This document shows, one piece after another, positions 15,516-22,404 of a stretch of DNA of 33,191 bases (position 1 is its first letter; every line of letters begins with the position of its first letter). The notes beneath the pieces were generated by a model. It worked only from the letters and a program-made list of their open reading frames with translations, was not told the origin of the DNA and ran no database searches. The stretch is from Chryseobacterium sp. PMSZPI (GTDB lineage Bacteria; Bacteroidota; Bacteroidia; Flavobacteriales; Weeksellaceae), in NCBI RefSeq assembly GCF_002835665.1, contig NZ_PIZV01000018.1:1-33191 (forward strand), written 5' to 3'. A program made the position numbers and the translations under genes.

Positions 15516-15911
15516 ATGAAAAAAGCAATTAAAATCTTAGGAGTTTTGATGCTGTTGGTTTTTACAGCATTATCTTTTTCGTCGTGTAGCAAAGATGATG
15601 ATCCAACGAACAATGATTTCTTTGCAGGAACCTATAAAGGAAGTATTTCTTATAACGATGGAGGCAATACCAATATCAGCACAAATAACGGAAGCGTATT
15701 TGTAACAAAAATTGCCAGTGGAACCAAATATAATTTTAGCTTTTCAAATGGCATTCCCGACCTTAACGGAATTGAGTTTGAACAAAAAGGAGATCACACC
15801 CTTGTCATGGTGGGATCTACCGCAACTTCTTATATAAGAATTGATAACAGTGAATTAAAAATCCTTTATCTGAAAGATGGCAAGACATGGACAGCCAACT
15901 GTACACGTTAG
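15516..15911 (+). CDS. Small lipoprotein, probably surface exposed
   Basis: The 131-residue product has a lipoprotein signal peptide with lipobox SFSSC (lipidated Cys24). The residues right after the cysteine, SKDDDP, fit the acidic lipoprotein export signal known in Flavobacteriia, so the protein is likely moved to the cell surface. The mature part is a small beta-rich domain (GTYKGSISYNDGG, then FVTKIASGTKYNFSFSNG, then TSYIRIDNSELKILYLKDG), resembling lipocalin-like small lipoproteins of this group; no ligand can be named. It is a single-gene unit with a promoter upstream and a strong terminator at 15937. It is divergent from mfd. Confidence 0.82.
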   Translation: MKKAIKILGVLMLLVFTALSFSSCSKDDDPTNNDFFAGTYKGSISYNDGGNTNISTNNGSVFVTKIASGTKYNFSFSNGIPDLNGIEFEQKGDHTLVMVGSTATSYIRIDNSELKILYLKDGKTWTANCTR

Positions 15912-15936
15912 GTTGGCCAATTATATATATCCAATG

Positions 15937-15966
15937 CCTGTTTTCGTTACGGAAACAGGTTTTTTA
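15937..15966 (+). terminator. Terminator after the small lipoprotein gene
   Basis: A 10-bp stem (CCTGTTTTCG with CGGAAACAGG, one T-G pair) with a 3-nt loop is followed by six T. It lies 26 nt after the stop. Confidence 0.9.
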
Positions 15967-16089
15967 TTTTCAAAAAAATGCTTTAATTTTTTTTTAAGCT
16001 GTAATAAACTTTCGTTAAGTTTCAAAACCTCAATTTTCTAGCCTGCTTTTTGCATATCTTTAATCAAACAAAAATAAACAGTAATTCCT

Positions 16090-16419
16090 ATGAAAAAATT
16101 ATTATCTGCAATGTCATTAATCTTAGGACTAGGACTTGCCACTGCACAACAGACTGCTCCCGCTACAAGTACAACTGCTCATCCGCCTGTAAAAACAGCA
16201 ATGAAGACAGCCAAAGCTGCTGAAACAAAAGCCGTAGAAACAAAGGCTGCAAAAACAGCTGAAGTAAAGACAGCCAAAACAGCTAAAGTAGCAGAAGTAA
16301 AAGCAGCTCAACCTGCTGTAAAAATGAAAAAAGATGGAACTCCGGATAAAAGATACAAAGAAAATAAACATCTGAAAAAAGACGGGACTCCGGACAAAAG
16401 ATACAAAGAAAACAAATAA
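16090..16419 (+). CDS. Lys/Ala-rich exported protein with C-terminal KKDGTPDKRYKENK repeat
   Basis: The 109-residue protein has a signal peptide (MKKLLSAMSLILGLGLATA, mature start QQTAP). It continues with a low-complexity Lys/Ala/Thr stretch (about residues 33-78) made of short units such as KTAK, ETKA and VEVKA. The end is two copies of a 14-residue unit KKDGTPDKRYKENK (residues 80-93 and 96-109) separated by two residues. The mature protein is strongly basic, with no cysteine and no predicted fold, so it may bind an anionic partner such as nucleic acid, LPS or polysaccharide; that is inference. The Ala/Lys stretch recalls histone H1-like proteins, but the signal peptide argues against a cytoplasmic role. 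A terminator follows at 16470. Confidence 0.78.
   Translation: MKKLLSAMSLILGLGLATAQQTAPATSTTAHPPVKTAMKTAKAAETKAVETKAAKTAEVKTAKTAKVAEVKAAQPAVKMKKDGTPDKRYKENKHLKKDGTPDKRYKENK
16324..16416 (+). repeat. Two tandem 45-nt coding repeats
   Basis: Two 45-nt units at 16324-16368 and 16372-16416 encode (M/L)KKDGTPDKRYKENK twice. They differ mostly at third codon positions, so the duplication is not recent and the peptide appears to be kept by selection. Confidence 0.85.
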
Positions 16420-16469
16420 GCATAACATAAACATATAGTTGTTATTTTCATAATCAAATTTCGAAAAAG

Positions 16470-16498
16470 GCCGATGGACTCGTTTCATCGGTTTTTTT
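16470..16498 (+). terminator. Terminator after the Lys/Ala-rich protein gene
   Basis: CCGATG (16471-16476) pairs with CATCGG (16486-16491), extended by G-T pairs, and is followed by seven T. It lies about 50 nt after the stop. Confidence 0.85.
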
Positions 16499-16542
16499 AT
16501 GTCATACCCAGTTAAAATGATTCCAGATTCTATACTTATTTA

Positions 16543-16550
16543 TAAATTTG
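16543..16550 (+). promoter_or_regulatory. -7 box abutting the GH3 start codon
   Basis: TAAATTTG, an exact TAnnTTTG match, ends 4 nt before the ATG at 16555. If active it would start transcription at or inside the start codon. No -33 TTG was found. Confidence 0.4.
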
Positions 16551-16554
16551 GAGC

Positions 16555-18054
16555 ATGTTAAACTTCTTCAAGAAAAATGCAGCGCTTATTTGGGCAAAAA
16601 AACATGTCCAAAAAGCAGAGGAATACAAGAAAAACGCAGATAAAAACCAGGAAGACTTATTGCTTTCTCTTATCAATACTGCCCAAAAAACACTTTTTGG
16701 ACGGGAACATGACTTTGAGAATATTCATTCGGTAAAAGATTTTCAGGAAAGGGTTCCTATTGCAGATTATGAAGATCTAAAACCTTATATCGAAAGAGTA
16801 AAAAGAGGTCAAGCTAATATTCTATGGACAGAAACTCCCGAATATTTTGCAAAAACCTCAGGAACAACTTCCGGTTCAAAATATATTCCTATTTCTAAAG
16901 AAGGAATGCCTTTTCAGATTGCAGGCGCTCAGAGTGCTCTTTTTCATTATATTGCCCAAAAGAATAATGCGGATTTTGTGAATGGAAAAATGATATTCTT
17001 ACAAGGAAGTCCTGAGTTGGAAGAAGTATTTGGAATAAAAACAGGAAGATTATCCGGTATTGTTGCCCATCATATTCCAAGTTACCTTCAAAAAAATCGT
17101 CTCCCAAGTTGGAAAACCAACACTATGGAGGACTGGGAAGCCAAAGTTGATGAAATCATTAAGGAAACGGAACATGAAAATATGACCCTGATCTCAGGAA
17201 TACCGCCTTGGCTGATCATGTATTTTGAAAAATTATCTGAGAAACATGGAAAAAAAATCAAGCAATTGTTTCCCAATCTTCAGCTTATCGTGACAGGAGG
17301 TGTAAATTACGAACCTTATCGGGATAAAATGGAAGATTTGCTTGGAGGAAAAGTGGATATTATTCAGACTTTTCCGGCTTCAGAAGGTTTTTTTGCCTTT
17401 CAGGATGACTATACTAAAGAAGGTCTTTTGTTATTAACAAATCATGGTATTTTCTATGAGTTCATCCCACTCGAAGAATATGGAAAACCCGGAGCCAGAA
17501 GGTTAACTTTAAAAGAAGTTGAACTTCATAAAGATTATGCTCTAATTCTTACCACTAATTCGGGGTTGTGGTCTTATTCCATCGGAGATGTGGTAAGATT
17601 TATTGATAAAATGCCTTACAGAATATTGGTAAGTGGCAGAACCAAACATTTTACTTCAGCCTTTGGAGAACATGTTATTGCTTTTGAAGTGGAAGAAGCA
17701 ATGAAAGCTACTTTGGAAAAATATCCGGCTCAGCTTACCGAATTTCATCTTGCTCCGCAGGTAAACCCTACAGAAGGACTACCTTATCATGAATGGTTGA
17801 TAGAGTTTGAAAAAGAACCTGAAGACTTAGAGTTATTCAGGGATGAATTGGATCAGCAGCTCAGAAATAGAAATACATATTATGATGATTTGATTTCCGG
17901 AAATATTTTACAGAAGCTTCACATCATAAAACTTAGTAAAAATGCGTTTCATGAATATGCAAAGTCACAAGGTAAACTAGGAGGGCAAAATAAAACTCCA
18001 AGATTAGCCAACGATAGAAACATTGCCAATCTATTAGAAATTTACAAACTTTAA
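16555..18054 (+). CDS. GH3 family acyl-adenylating enzyme (auxin-responsive promoter family)
   Basis: The 499-residue cytoplasmic protein belongs to the GH3 family, relatives of plant enzymes that activate an acid with ATP and join it to an amino acid. The adenylation motif TSGTTSGSKYIPIS is at residues 101-114, and the second signature YEFIPLEEYG plus the hinge-type segment YRILVSGRTKHFTSAFGEHV are present. The C-terminal domain ends AKSQGKLGGQNKTPRLANDR, which is typical of bacterial members. Length is normal. The bacterial substrates are unknown. The gene is preceded by a -7 box 4 nt from its ATG and followed by a lipoprotein gene 69 nt away; nothing nearby indicates its pathway. Confidence 0.92.
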   Translation: MLNFFKKNAALIWAKKHVQKAEEYKKNADKNQEDLLLSLINTAQKTLFGREHDFENIHSVKDFQERVPIADYEDLKPYIERVKRGQANILWTETPEYFAKTSGTTSGSKYIPISKEGMPFQIAGAQSALFHYIAQKNNADFVNGKMIFLQGSPELEEVFGIKTGRLSGIVAHHIPSYLQKNRLPSWKTNTMEDWEAKVDEIIKETEHENMTLISGIPPWLIMYFEKLSEKHGKKIKQLFPNLQLIVTGGVNYEPYRDKMEDLLGGKVDIIQTFPASEGFFAFQDDYTKEGLLLLTNHGIFYEFIPLEEYGKPGARRLTLKEVELHKDYALILTTNSGLWSYSIGDVVRFIDKMPYRILVSGRTKHFTSAFGEHVIAFEVEEAMKATLEKYPAQLTEFHLAPQVNPTEGLPYHEWLIEFEKEPEDLELFRDELDQQLRNRNTYYDDLISGNILQKLHIIKLSKNAFHEYAKSQGKLGGQNKTPRLANDRNIANLLEIYKL

Positions 18055-18097
18055 AGACATTTTTTAAATTTCAAAAACGTATATTCGGAAAAAATTA

Positions 18098-18105
18098 TAA
18101 ATTTG
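18098..18105 (+). promoter_or_regulatory. -7 box of the small lipoprotein gene at 18124
   Basis: TAAATTTG matches TAnnTTTG exactly and ends 18 nt before the ATG at 18124. No -33 TTG was seen. Confidence 0.45.
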
Positions 18106-18123
18106 AAAAACTAAACGAAAATA

Positions 18124-18486
18124 ATGAAAGCATCTGTACTGTTAAAATCATCCTTACTTACCTCTTTATTTGTTATTTCATCTTGTGCTACCACAAAATA
18201 TAGTGAAGATGTTTCAAAGAATAATTACTCTAATTTGGAAGCGGGGAAAACTTATGTTGTAACTATGAGAGACGGGTCTCCAAAACAAAAAATATTTTTC
18301 AGAAATATCGTAGGAGATAATCTAGTAGGTACAGCGGGTAAAAAAGATAGTACAGAAGTCATTATTCCTAAAACAAAAGTAGCAGCCGTAAAAGACAGGT
18401 CGAAAGCAAGAATTGCAGCGGGTGCAACAATTATTGGTGCTGCCGGAGTTGCAGCATTAGTAATTAGTGCTTCAAGAGCGGACTAA
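18124..18486 (+). CDS. Small lipoprotein with C-terminal hydrophobic glycine-rich helix
   Basis: The 120-residue product has a lipobox VISSC (lipidated Cys21) followed by ATTKYSEDVSKNNY. The centre is a small beta-rich part (LEAGKTYVVTMRDGSPKQKIFFRNIVGDNLVGT) that looks like a short SH3-like or LSM-like barrel of the kind that senses or binds peptides. It ends with a Gly/Ala-rich hydrophobic helix (ARIAAGATIIGAAGVAALVISA, written here in part), which could insert in a membrane. The residues after the lipid Cys are not strongly acidic, so a periplasm-facing location is as likely as the surface. It ends in a strong terminator at 18542. Function unknown. Confidence 0.78.
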   Translation: MKASVLLKSSLLTSLFVISSCATTKYSEDVSKNNYSNLEAGKTYVVTMRDGSPKQKIFFRNIVGDNLVGTAGKKDSTEVIIPKTKVAAVKDRSKARIAAGATIIGAAGVAALVISASRAD

Positions 18487-18541
18487 AATAGATTTTATCT
18501 TTCAGGATATATTTAATATATCTTTTAAAAAACAATATATG

Positions 18542-18575
18542 AATAGCCCTAAATAAATTTTTAGGGCTATTTTTG
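18542..18575 (+). terminator. Terminator whose T-tract doubles as a -7 box
   Basis: ATAGCCCTAAA (18543-18553) pairs with TTTAGGGCTAT (18560-18570) over 11 bp with a 6-nt loop. The T-tract reads TATTTTTG (18568-18575), which is also an exact TAnnTTTG element 3 nt before the ATG of the MFS gene. Confidence 0.85.
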
Positions 18576-18578
18576 TCC

Positions 18579-19814
18579 ATGATTTCCTTTACCCCGTTAA
18601 AAACTTTACAAAATATTGAATTCAGGAATCTCCTTACCGGAAGATTTTTTATTGTTTTAGCTTTCAGAATGCTTGCCACATTGTTAGGATGGTGGGTTTA
18701 TCAATTAACAAAAGATCCTTTTTCAATAGGCCTTATCGGCCTTTCGGAAGTTATTCCGGCAGTAAGTTGTGCGCTCTACGCCGGACATGTTATTGATATG
18801 AATGAAAAAAAGAGATTGCTCCTCATTTGCAATTATGCTTATATTTTCCTCATTGGACTTCTTCTTATTCCTGCATTTCTGAATGTTGAAATGCACTTCA
18901 CCGGTCATCAGATTACCTATTATATTTATGGAGTGATTTTTTTTACAGGAATAGCCAGAGCTTTTATCGGACCTATAGTTCCCTCTATGATTCCTAAAAT
19001 TGTAAAGAAAGAAAACCTTCCCAATGCGGTTACTCTTAACCAGGCAACATTCCTCATTTCTTCTGTTTGTGGACACGCTATAGGCGGGCTTCTTATCGGC
19101 TATGTTGGGGTAAAGTGGACATTAGTCGTTATTCTATCTCTAATATTTATTGCATCATTATTCTTTTGGCAACTTCGTCAACAACATTCGGAGTATAAAA
19201 AAGCAAGTATTAATGTGGCAGACAGTATGCGTGAAGGAATTTCCTATATTTTTAAAACAAAAGAAATTTTAGGAGCGCTATGTCTTGATATGTTTGCCGT
19301 ACTTTTTGGAGGTGCGGTTGCCATGATTCCTGTTTTTGCAACGGATATTTTAAATTCCGGAGCTGAAGGATTTGGCCTTCTGAATGCAGCTTCAGACATT
19401 GGTTCAATGTGTATCATTACCATTTTATCAATCGTTCCTTTGAGGAAAAATCAAGGGAAGATATTATTGGCAGTAGTGACCGGTTTTGGACTTTGCATCA
19501 TTGGTTTTGGATTATCTAAACTATACTGGCTATCTTTCATGTTCCTGGTAATGAGCGGGATGCTGGATGGGATATCCGTAGTAATCCGCGGAACTATTGT
19601 ACAACTTAAAACTCCTGATCACATTAGAGGTCGCGTTTTGAGTGTTAATTCAATTTTTATCATGTCCAGTAATGAGATGGGTCAATTTGAAAGCGGATTG
19701 ATGGCCAAGTTATTAGGAGTAGTACGCTCTGTTGTATTTGGTGGAACCATGACTGTTTTAATTGCTCTTATCGTAGGAAGTACAAACCCGAAACTGAGAA
19801 AAATGCAATATTAA
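18579..19814 (+). CDS. MFS transporter, multidrug/siderophore exporter-like
   Basis: The 411-residue inner-membrane protein has the layout of major facilitator exporters, with about twelve hydrophobic helices. It starts MISFTPLKTLQNIEFRNLLTGRF, continues with LATLLGWWVYQLTKDPFSIGLIGLSEV, and has the loop GHVIDMNEKKRLLL that corresponds to the MFS motif between helices 2 and 3. The segment RGTIVQLKTPDHIRGRVLSVN is typical of the EntS/MFS_3 group, which exports siderophores or drugs. The ATG at 18579 is preferred over an in-frame TTG at 18573 that lies in the terminator T-tract. No biosynthetic gene is adjacent, so the substrate is open. Confidence 0.9.
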   Translation: MISFTPLKTLQNIEFRNLLTGRFFIVLAFRMLATLLGWWVYQLTKDPFSIGLIGLSEVIPAVSCALYAGHVIDMNEKKRLLLICNYAYIFLIGLLLIPAFLNVEMHFTGHQITYYIYGVIFFTGIARAFIGPIVPSMIPKIVKKENLPNAVTLNQATFLISSVCGHAIGGLLIGYVGVKWTLVVILSLIFIASLFFWQLRQQHSEYKKASINVADSMREGISYIFKTKEILGALCLDMFAVLFGGAVAMIPVFATDILNSGAEGFGLLNAASDIGSMCIITILSIVPLRKNQGKILLAVVTGFGLCIIGFGLSKLYWLSFMFLVMSGMLDGISVVIRGTIVQLKTPDHIRGRVLSVNSIFIMSSNEMGQFESGLMAKLLGVVRSVVFGGTMTVLIALIVGSTNPKLRKMQY

Positions 19815-20251
19815 TCCTGACAATACATTTTAAACAAGTTTTTTTCTGATAATTTTGATGATTACTTCATTAAGGCATTCATAAAACCAGCTTTCATTTA
19901 GTAAATTTTTCTAATTTTTATTTAAAACGTAATATTAATTCAATTAATATTAAAAAATATTCAAAACAAACGCTAAATAAGTAATAAATTCGCAATGAAA
20001 TAATATTTTTTATATATTTGAATATAAAAAATTATTTCGCTATGAACACTTTTATCCTTTTTATAAGATCCTGATTATTTCGGGTAATTTTTCGGCATAT
20101 AGAACATCATAACCATTGTAATGGTTAAAAACTTGTCAATCAAACTATACAATTTATTTCAAGACTAATGTATAAAATTAGTTAATGTTCAGTTTGGGAT
20201 TGAAACGCATTTAAAATAAACAACTACTGTCATCCAAAAAATACATATTTG
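19815..20251. other. Long AT-rich region before the first T9SS gene
   Basis: The 437-nt gap holds no full gene. A -7 box TATATTTG lies at 20013-20020, 231 nt before the T9SS start. Just downstream, at 20042-20074, is a 10-codon open frame (MNTFILFIRS), and in the +1 frame the sequence continues as KILIISGNFSAYRTS before a stop; this may be a gene remnant or a leader peptide. No clear terminator for the MFS gene was found. Confidence 0.55.
20013..20020 (+). promoter_or_regulatory. -7 box upstream of the first T9SS gene
   Basis: TATATTTG, exact TAnnTTTG match, in a setting similar to the one at 24807 before the third T9SS gene (AT-rich upstream, short open frame downstream). The leader would be over 220 nt. 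Confidence 0.4.
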
Positions 20252-22336
20252 ATGAAAAAAAAACTACTACTTCTAATAATATTATTTCTATCACAAGTTT
20301 CATACGCACAACAAGATTGCATTACAGCATTAACAGTTTGTAGTAATTCTGATATATCATATACTCCTGATGGACCGGGAGTTCAGGAATTACCTGATGG
20401 AAATTGTGGTATTTTTACAGAACGATATTCTGTCTGGTATCGATTTACAATTGCCACCGCCGGAACCTTAACCTTCACAATTACTCCTCTCCAAACCTCA
20501 GCAACAGATTATGATTTTTATGTATGGGGCCCCAATGTAAATTGCAACAACAAAGGAAACACGATTAGATGCAATACATCATATACATTAGGTGCTACAG
20601 GCCTTAATATGACTACGACTTTCCCATATGCAGGTGCAGGCACAGGAAATAATGGAGATTGGTGTAAATACATGGATGTTTTACCGGGGCAAACTTATTA
20701 TCTCTTAGTCAATAATTTTAGCCAGAATACTAATGGATTTTCATTGACCTGGGGAGGAACCGCTACTTTATTAACTCCATTTAACAATCCTGTACTAACC
20801 CCACATCCATTCGTACCTCCGGGTATTCCTAATGCCAATCCTGCGAATCCCAACGAAGTCCTTGTCTGTACAGATCCGGCAGTTTTTGATTTTAGCAGCT
20901 TATCTTCCGGTATTATCAACGGAAATCAAGATTTTGTAGTTAGCTATCATTTAAATCAGAATGACGCGCTCTCAGGAAACAATCCTATTACGATACCTCA
21001 AACTGTAAATACAACCACTACTTACTACTATAGCATACACTATCAGGACCCTACTAATCCCAACAATCCTGTTAATTCCTGCAGGCAAATTGGAAGATTT
21101 AAATTTACATCGGGAGCTATCACAGCGAATGATGCTACTTTGACAATGTGTAACAATAATAATGTGGGAACTGCAGTCTATAACCTGACAACAGCTAATG
21201 TATTTAATGGAACCGGAACAAAAAAATATTATCCCACCATGGCCGATTTAAATGCCGGCACCAATGAAATTACAAACCCATATACATATACCTCTTCAAC
21301 AAATACTGTTTATGTTTTGGTAACAAGCCCTGTGGGATGTACTGCCACCGCAAGGATCAATTTAAATTTCTATCCTTTGGTAGTAGTCACTGACGCAGCT
21401 TTAAGAACCTGTTTTATAGAATCAAATCCATCAACAGGTACATTTAATCTTACGAATGCTTCGGTAACAACCCAAACCGGCATCACCAAAAGATACTTCC
21501 CTTCTTTAACAGATGCACTTAATGCAACCAATGAAATCATGAACCCTACAGCATATGTTGCTCCAAACGGCGTAGTGTATATAAGAGTAACAGATACAAA
21601 TGGATGCTACTCTGTTGCCAAGGTAACCCTCACTGTACTCCCTCCCGTAAAATCTGACGTTTTAATTGATAAAATCATCTGCATAGAAAAGAGAACATCT
21701 TTGGATGCAGGACCGGGATTCAATAGTTATGAGTGGAGCACAGGTGCAACAACCCAGGTGATCAACAATGCAGGAGTAGGAACTTACTGGGTCAGATTAA
21801 GAACAGGAGATTGTATCACAACCCAGACTGTAAAAATATACCCGTCAGAAAATCCCGTCATTACTAATATTGACATTTCAAACAATACATTAACCGTAAA
21901 TGTTATCGGAGGAACTCCCAATTACAAATACTCTATGGATAATATAAGCTGGCAGGATTCCAATGTATTCACCAATATCACAAGAGGGAATCATAAAGTT
22001 TATGTAAAAGATGCTTACGATTGTAATCCAATTTCAGTTTCAGTAGTGCTTCCTAATCTGATTAATGTCATTACGCCAAACGGAGATGGAATCAACGATG
22101 TGATTGATTATTCTGCACTTGCAGATAAACAGAACCTGGTATTAAGTATTTTCGACAGATATGGCACTAAAATACATCAAGGTGATAAAACCAACGGATA
22201 CAAATGGGATGGAACAATTGCCGGAAAAAAGATTCCTACCGGTACTTATTGGTATTCCGTAACGTGGAATGAGAATGATAAAATGAATACTTCATTTAAG
22301 TTTTCAGGATGGATTATGGTTAAAAATAGAGAATAA
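20252..22336 (+). CDS. T9SS type B cargo protein, copy 1, with Cys-rich N-terminal beta domain
   Basis: The 694-residue protein is exported by Sec (signal MKKKLLLLIILFLSQVSYA) and then moved across the outer membrane by the type IX system, as its last 92 residues form the gliding-motility-associated C-terminal domain: VITPNGDGINDVIDYSALA to the end WIMVKNRE. The N-terminal domain (about 20-175) begins QQDCITALTVCSNSDISYTP and contains SVWYRFTIATAGTLTFTI, a jelly-roll-like fold of secreted Bacteroidetes proteins. Two homologous repeats of about 85 residues follow, each with Cys near the start and the sequence KYYP or KRYFP, then an Ig/PKD-like module (SLDAGPGFNSYEWSTGATTQ). I use the ATG at 20252; a TTG directly before it is an alternative. 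It is the most divergent of the complete copies. Confidence 0.92.
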   Translation: MKKKLLLLIILFLSQVSYAQQDCITALTVCSNSDISYTPDGPGVQELPDGNCGIFTERYSVWYRFTIATAGTLTFTITPLQTSATDYDFYVWGPNVNCNNKGNTIRCNTSYTLGATGLNMTTTFPYAGAGTGNNGDWCKYMDVLPGQTYYLLVNNFSQNTNGFSLTWGGTATLLTPFNNPVLTPHPFVPPGIPNANPANPNEVLVCTDPAVFDFSSLSSGIINGNQDFVVSYHLNQNDALSGNNPITIPQTVNTTTTYYYSIHYQDPTNPNNPVNSCRQIGRFKFTSGAITANDATLTMCNNNNVGTAVYNLTTANVFNGTGTKKYYPTMADLNAGTNEITNPYTYTSSTNTVYVLVTSPVGCTATARINLNFYPLVVVTDAALRTCFIESNPSTGTFNLTNASVTTQTGITKRYFPSLTDALNATNEIMNPTAYVAPNGVVYIRVTDTNGCYSVAKVTLTVLPPVKSDVLIDKIICIEKRTSLDAGPGFNSYEWSTGATTQVINNAGVGTYWVRLRTGDCITTQTVKIYPSENPVITNIDISNNTLTVNVIGGTPNYKYSMDNISWQDSNVFTNITRGNHKVYVKDAYDCNPISVSVVLPNLINVITPNGDGINDVIDYSALADKQNLVLSIFDRYGTKIHQGDKTNGYKWDGTIAGKKIPTGTYWYSVTWNENDKMNTSFKFSGWIMVKNRE

Positions 22337-22404
22337 TATTCAAAACCATCTTAAAAACAGTTTCAATACAATTAGAAAAATTTTGTTTCGAAAAAAAAAC
22401 AGCA

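Noticed and set aside
16129..16488. 119-codon open frame opposite the Lys/Ala-rich gene
   Set aside because: A Phe/Cys/Ser-rich product is the expected antisense of AAA/GCA-type codons; it has no support of its own.
18573..18578. Upstream TTG start for the MFS gene
   Set aside because: The TTG is part of the terminator T-tract and -7 box; the ATG at 18579 is a better start.
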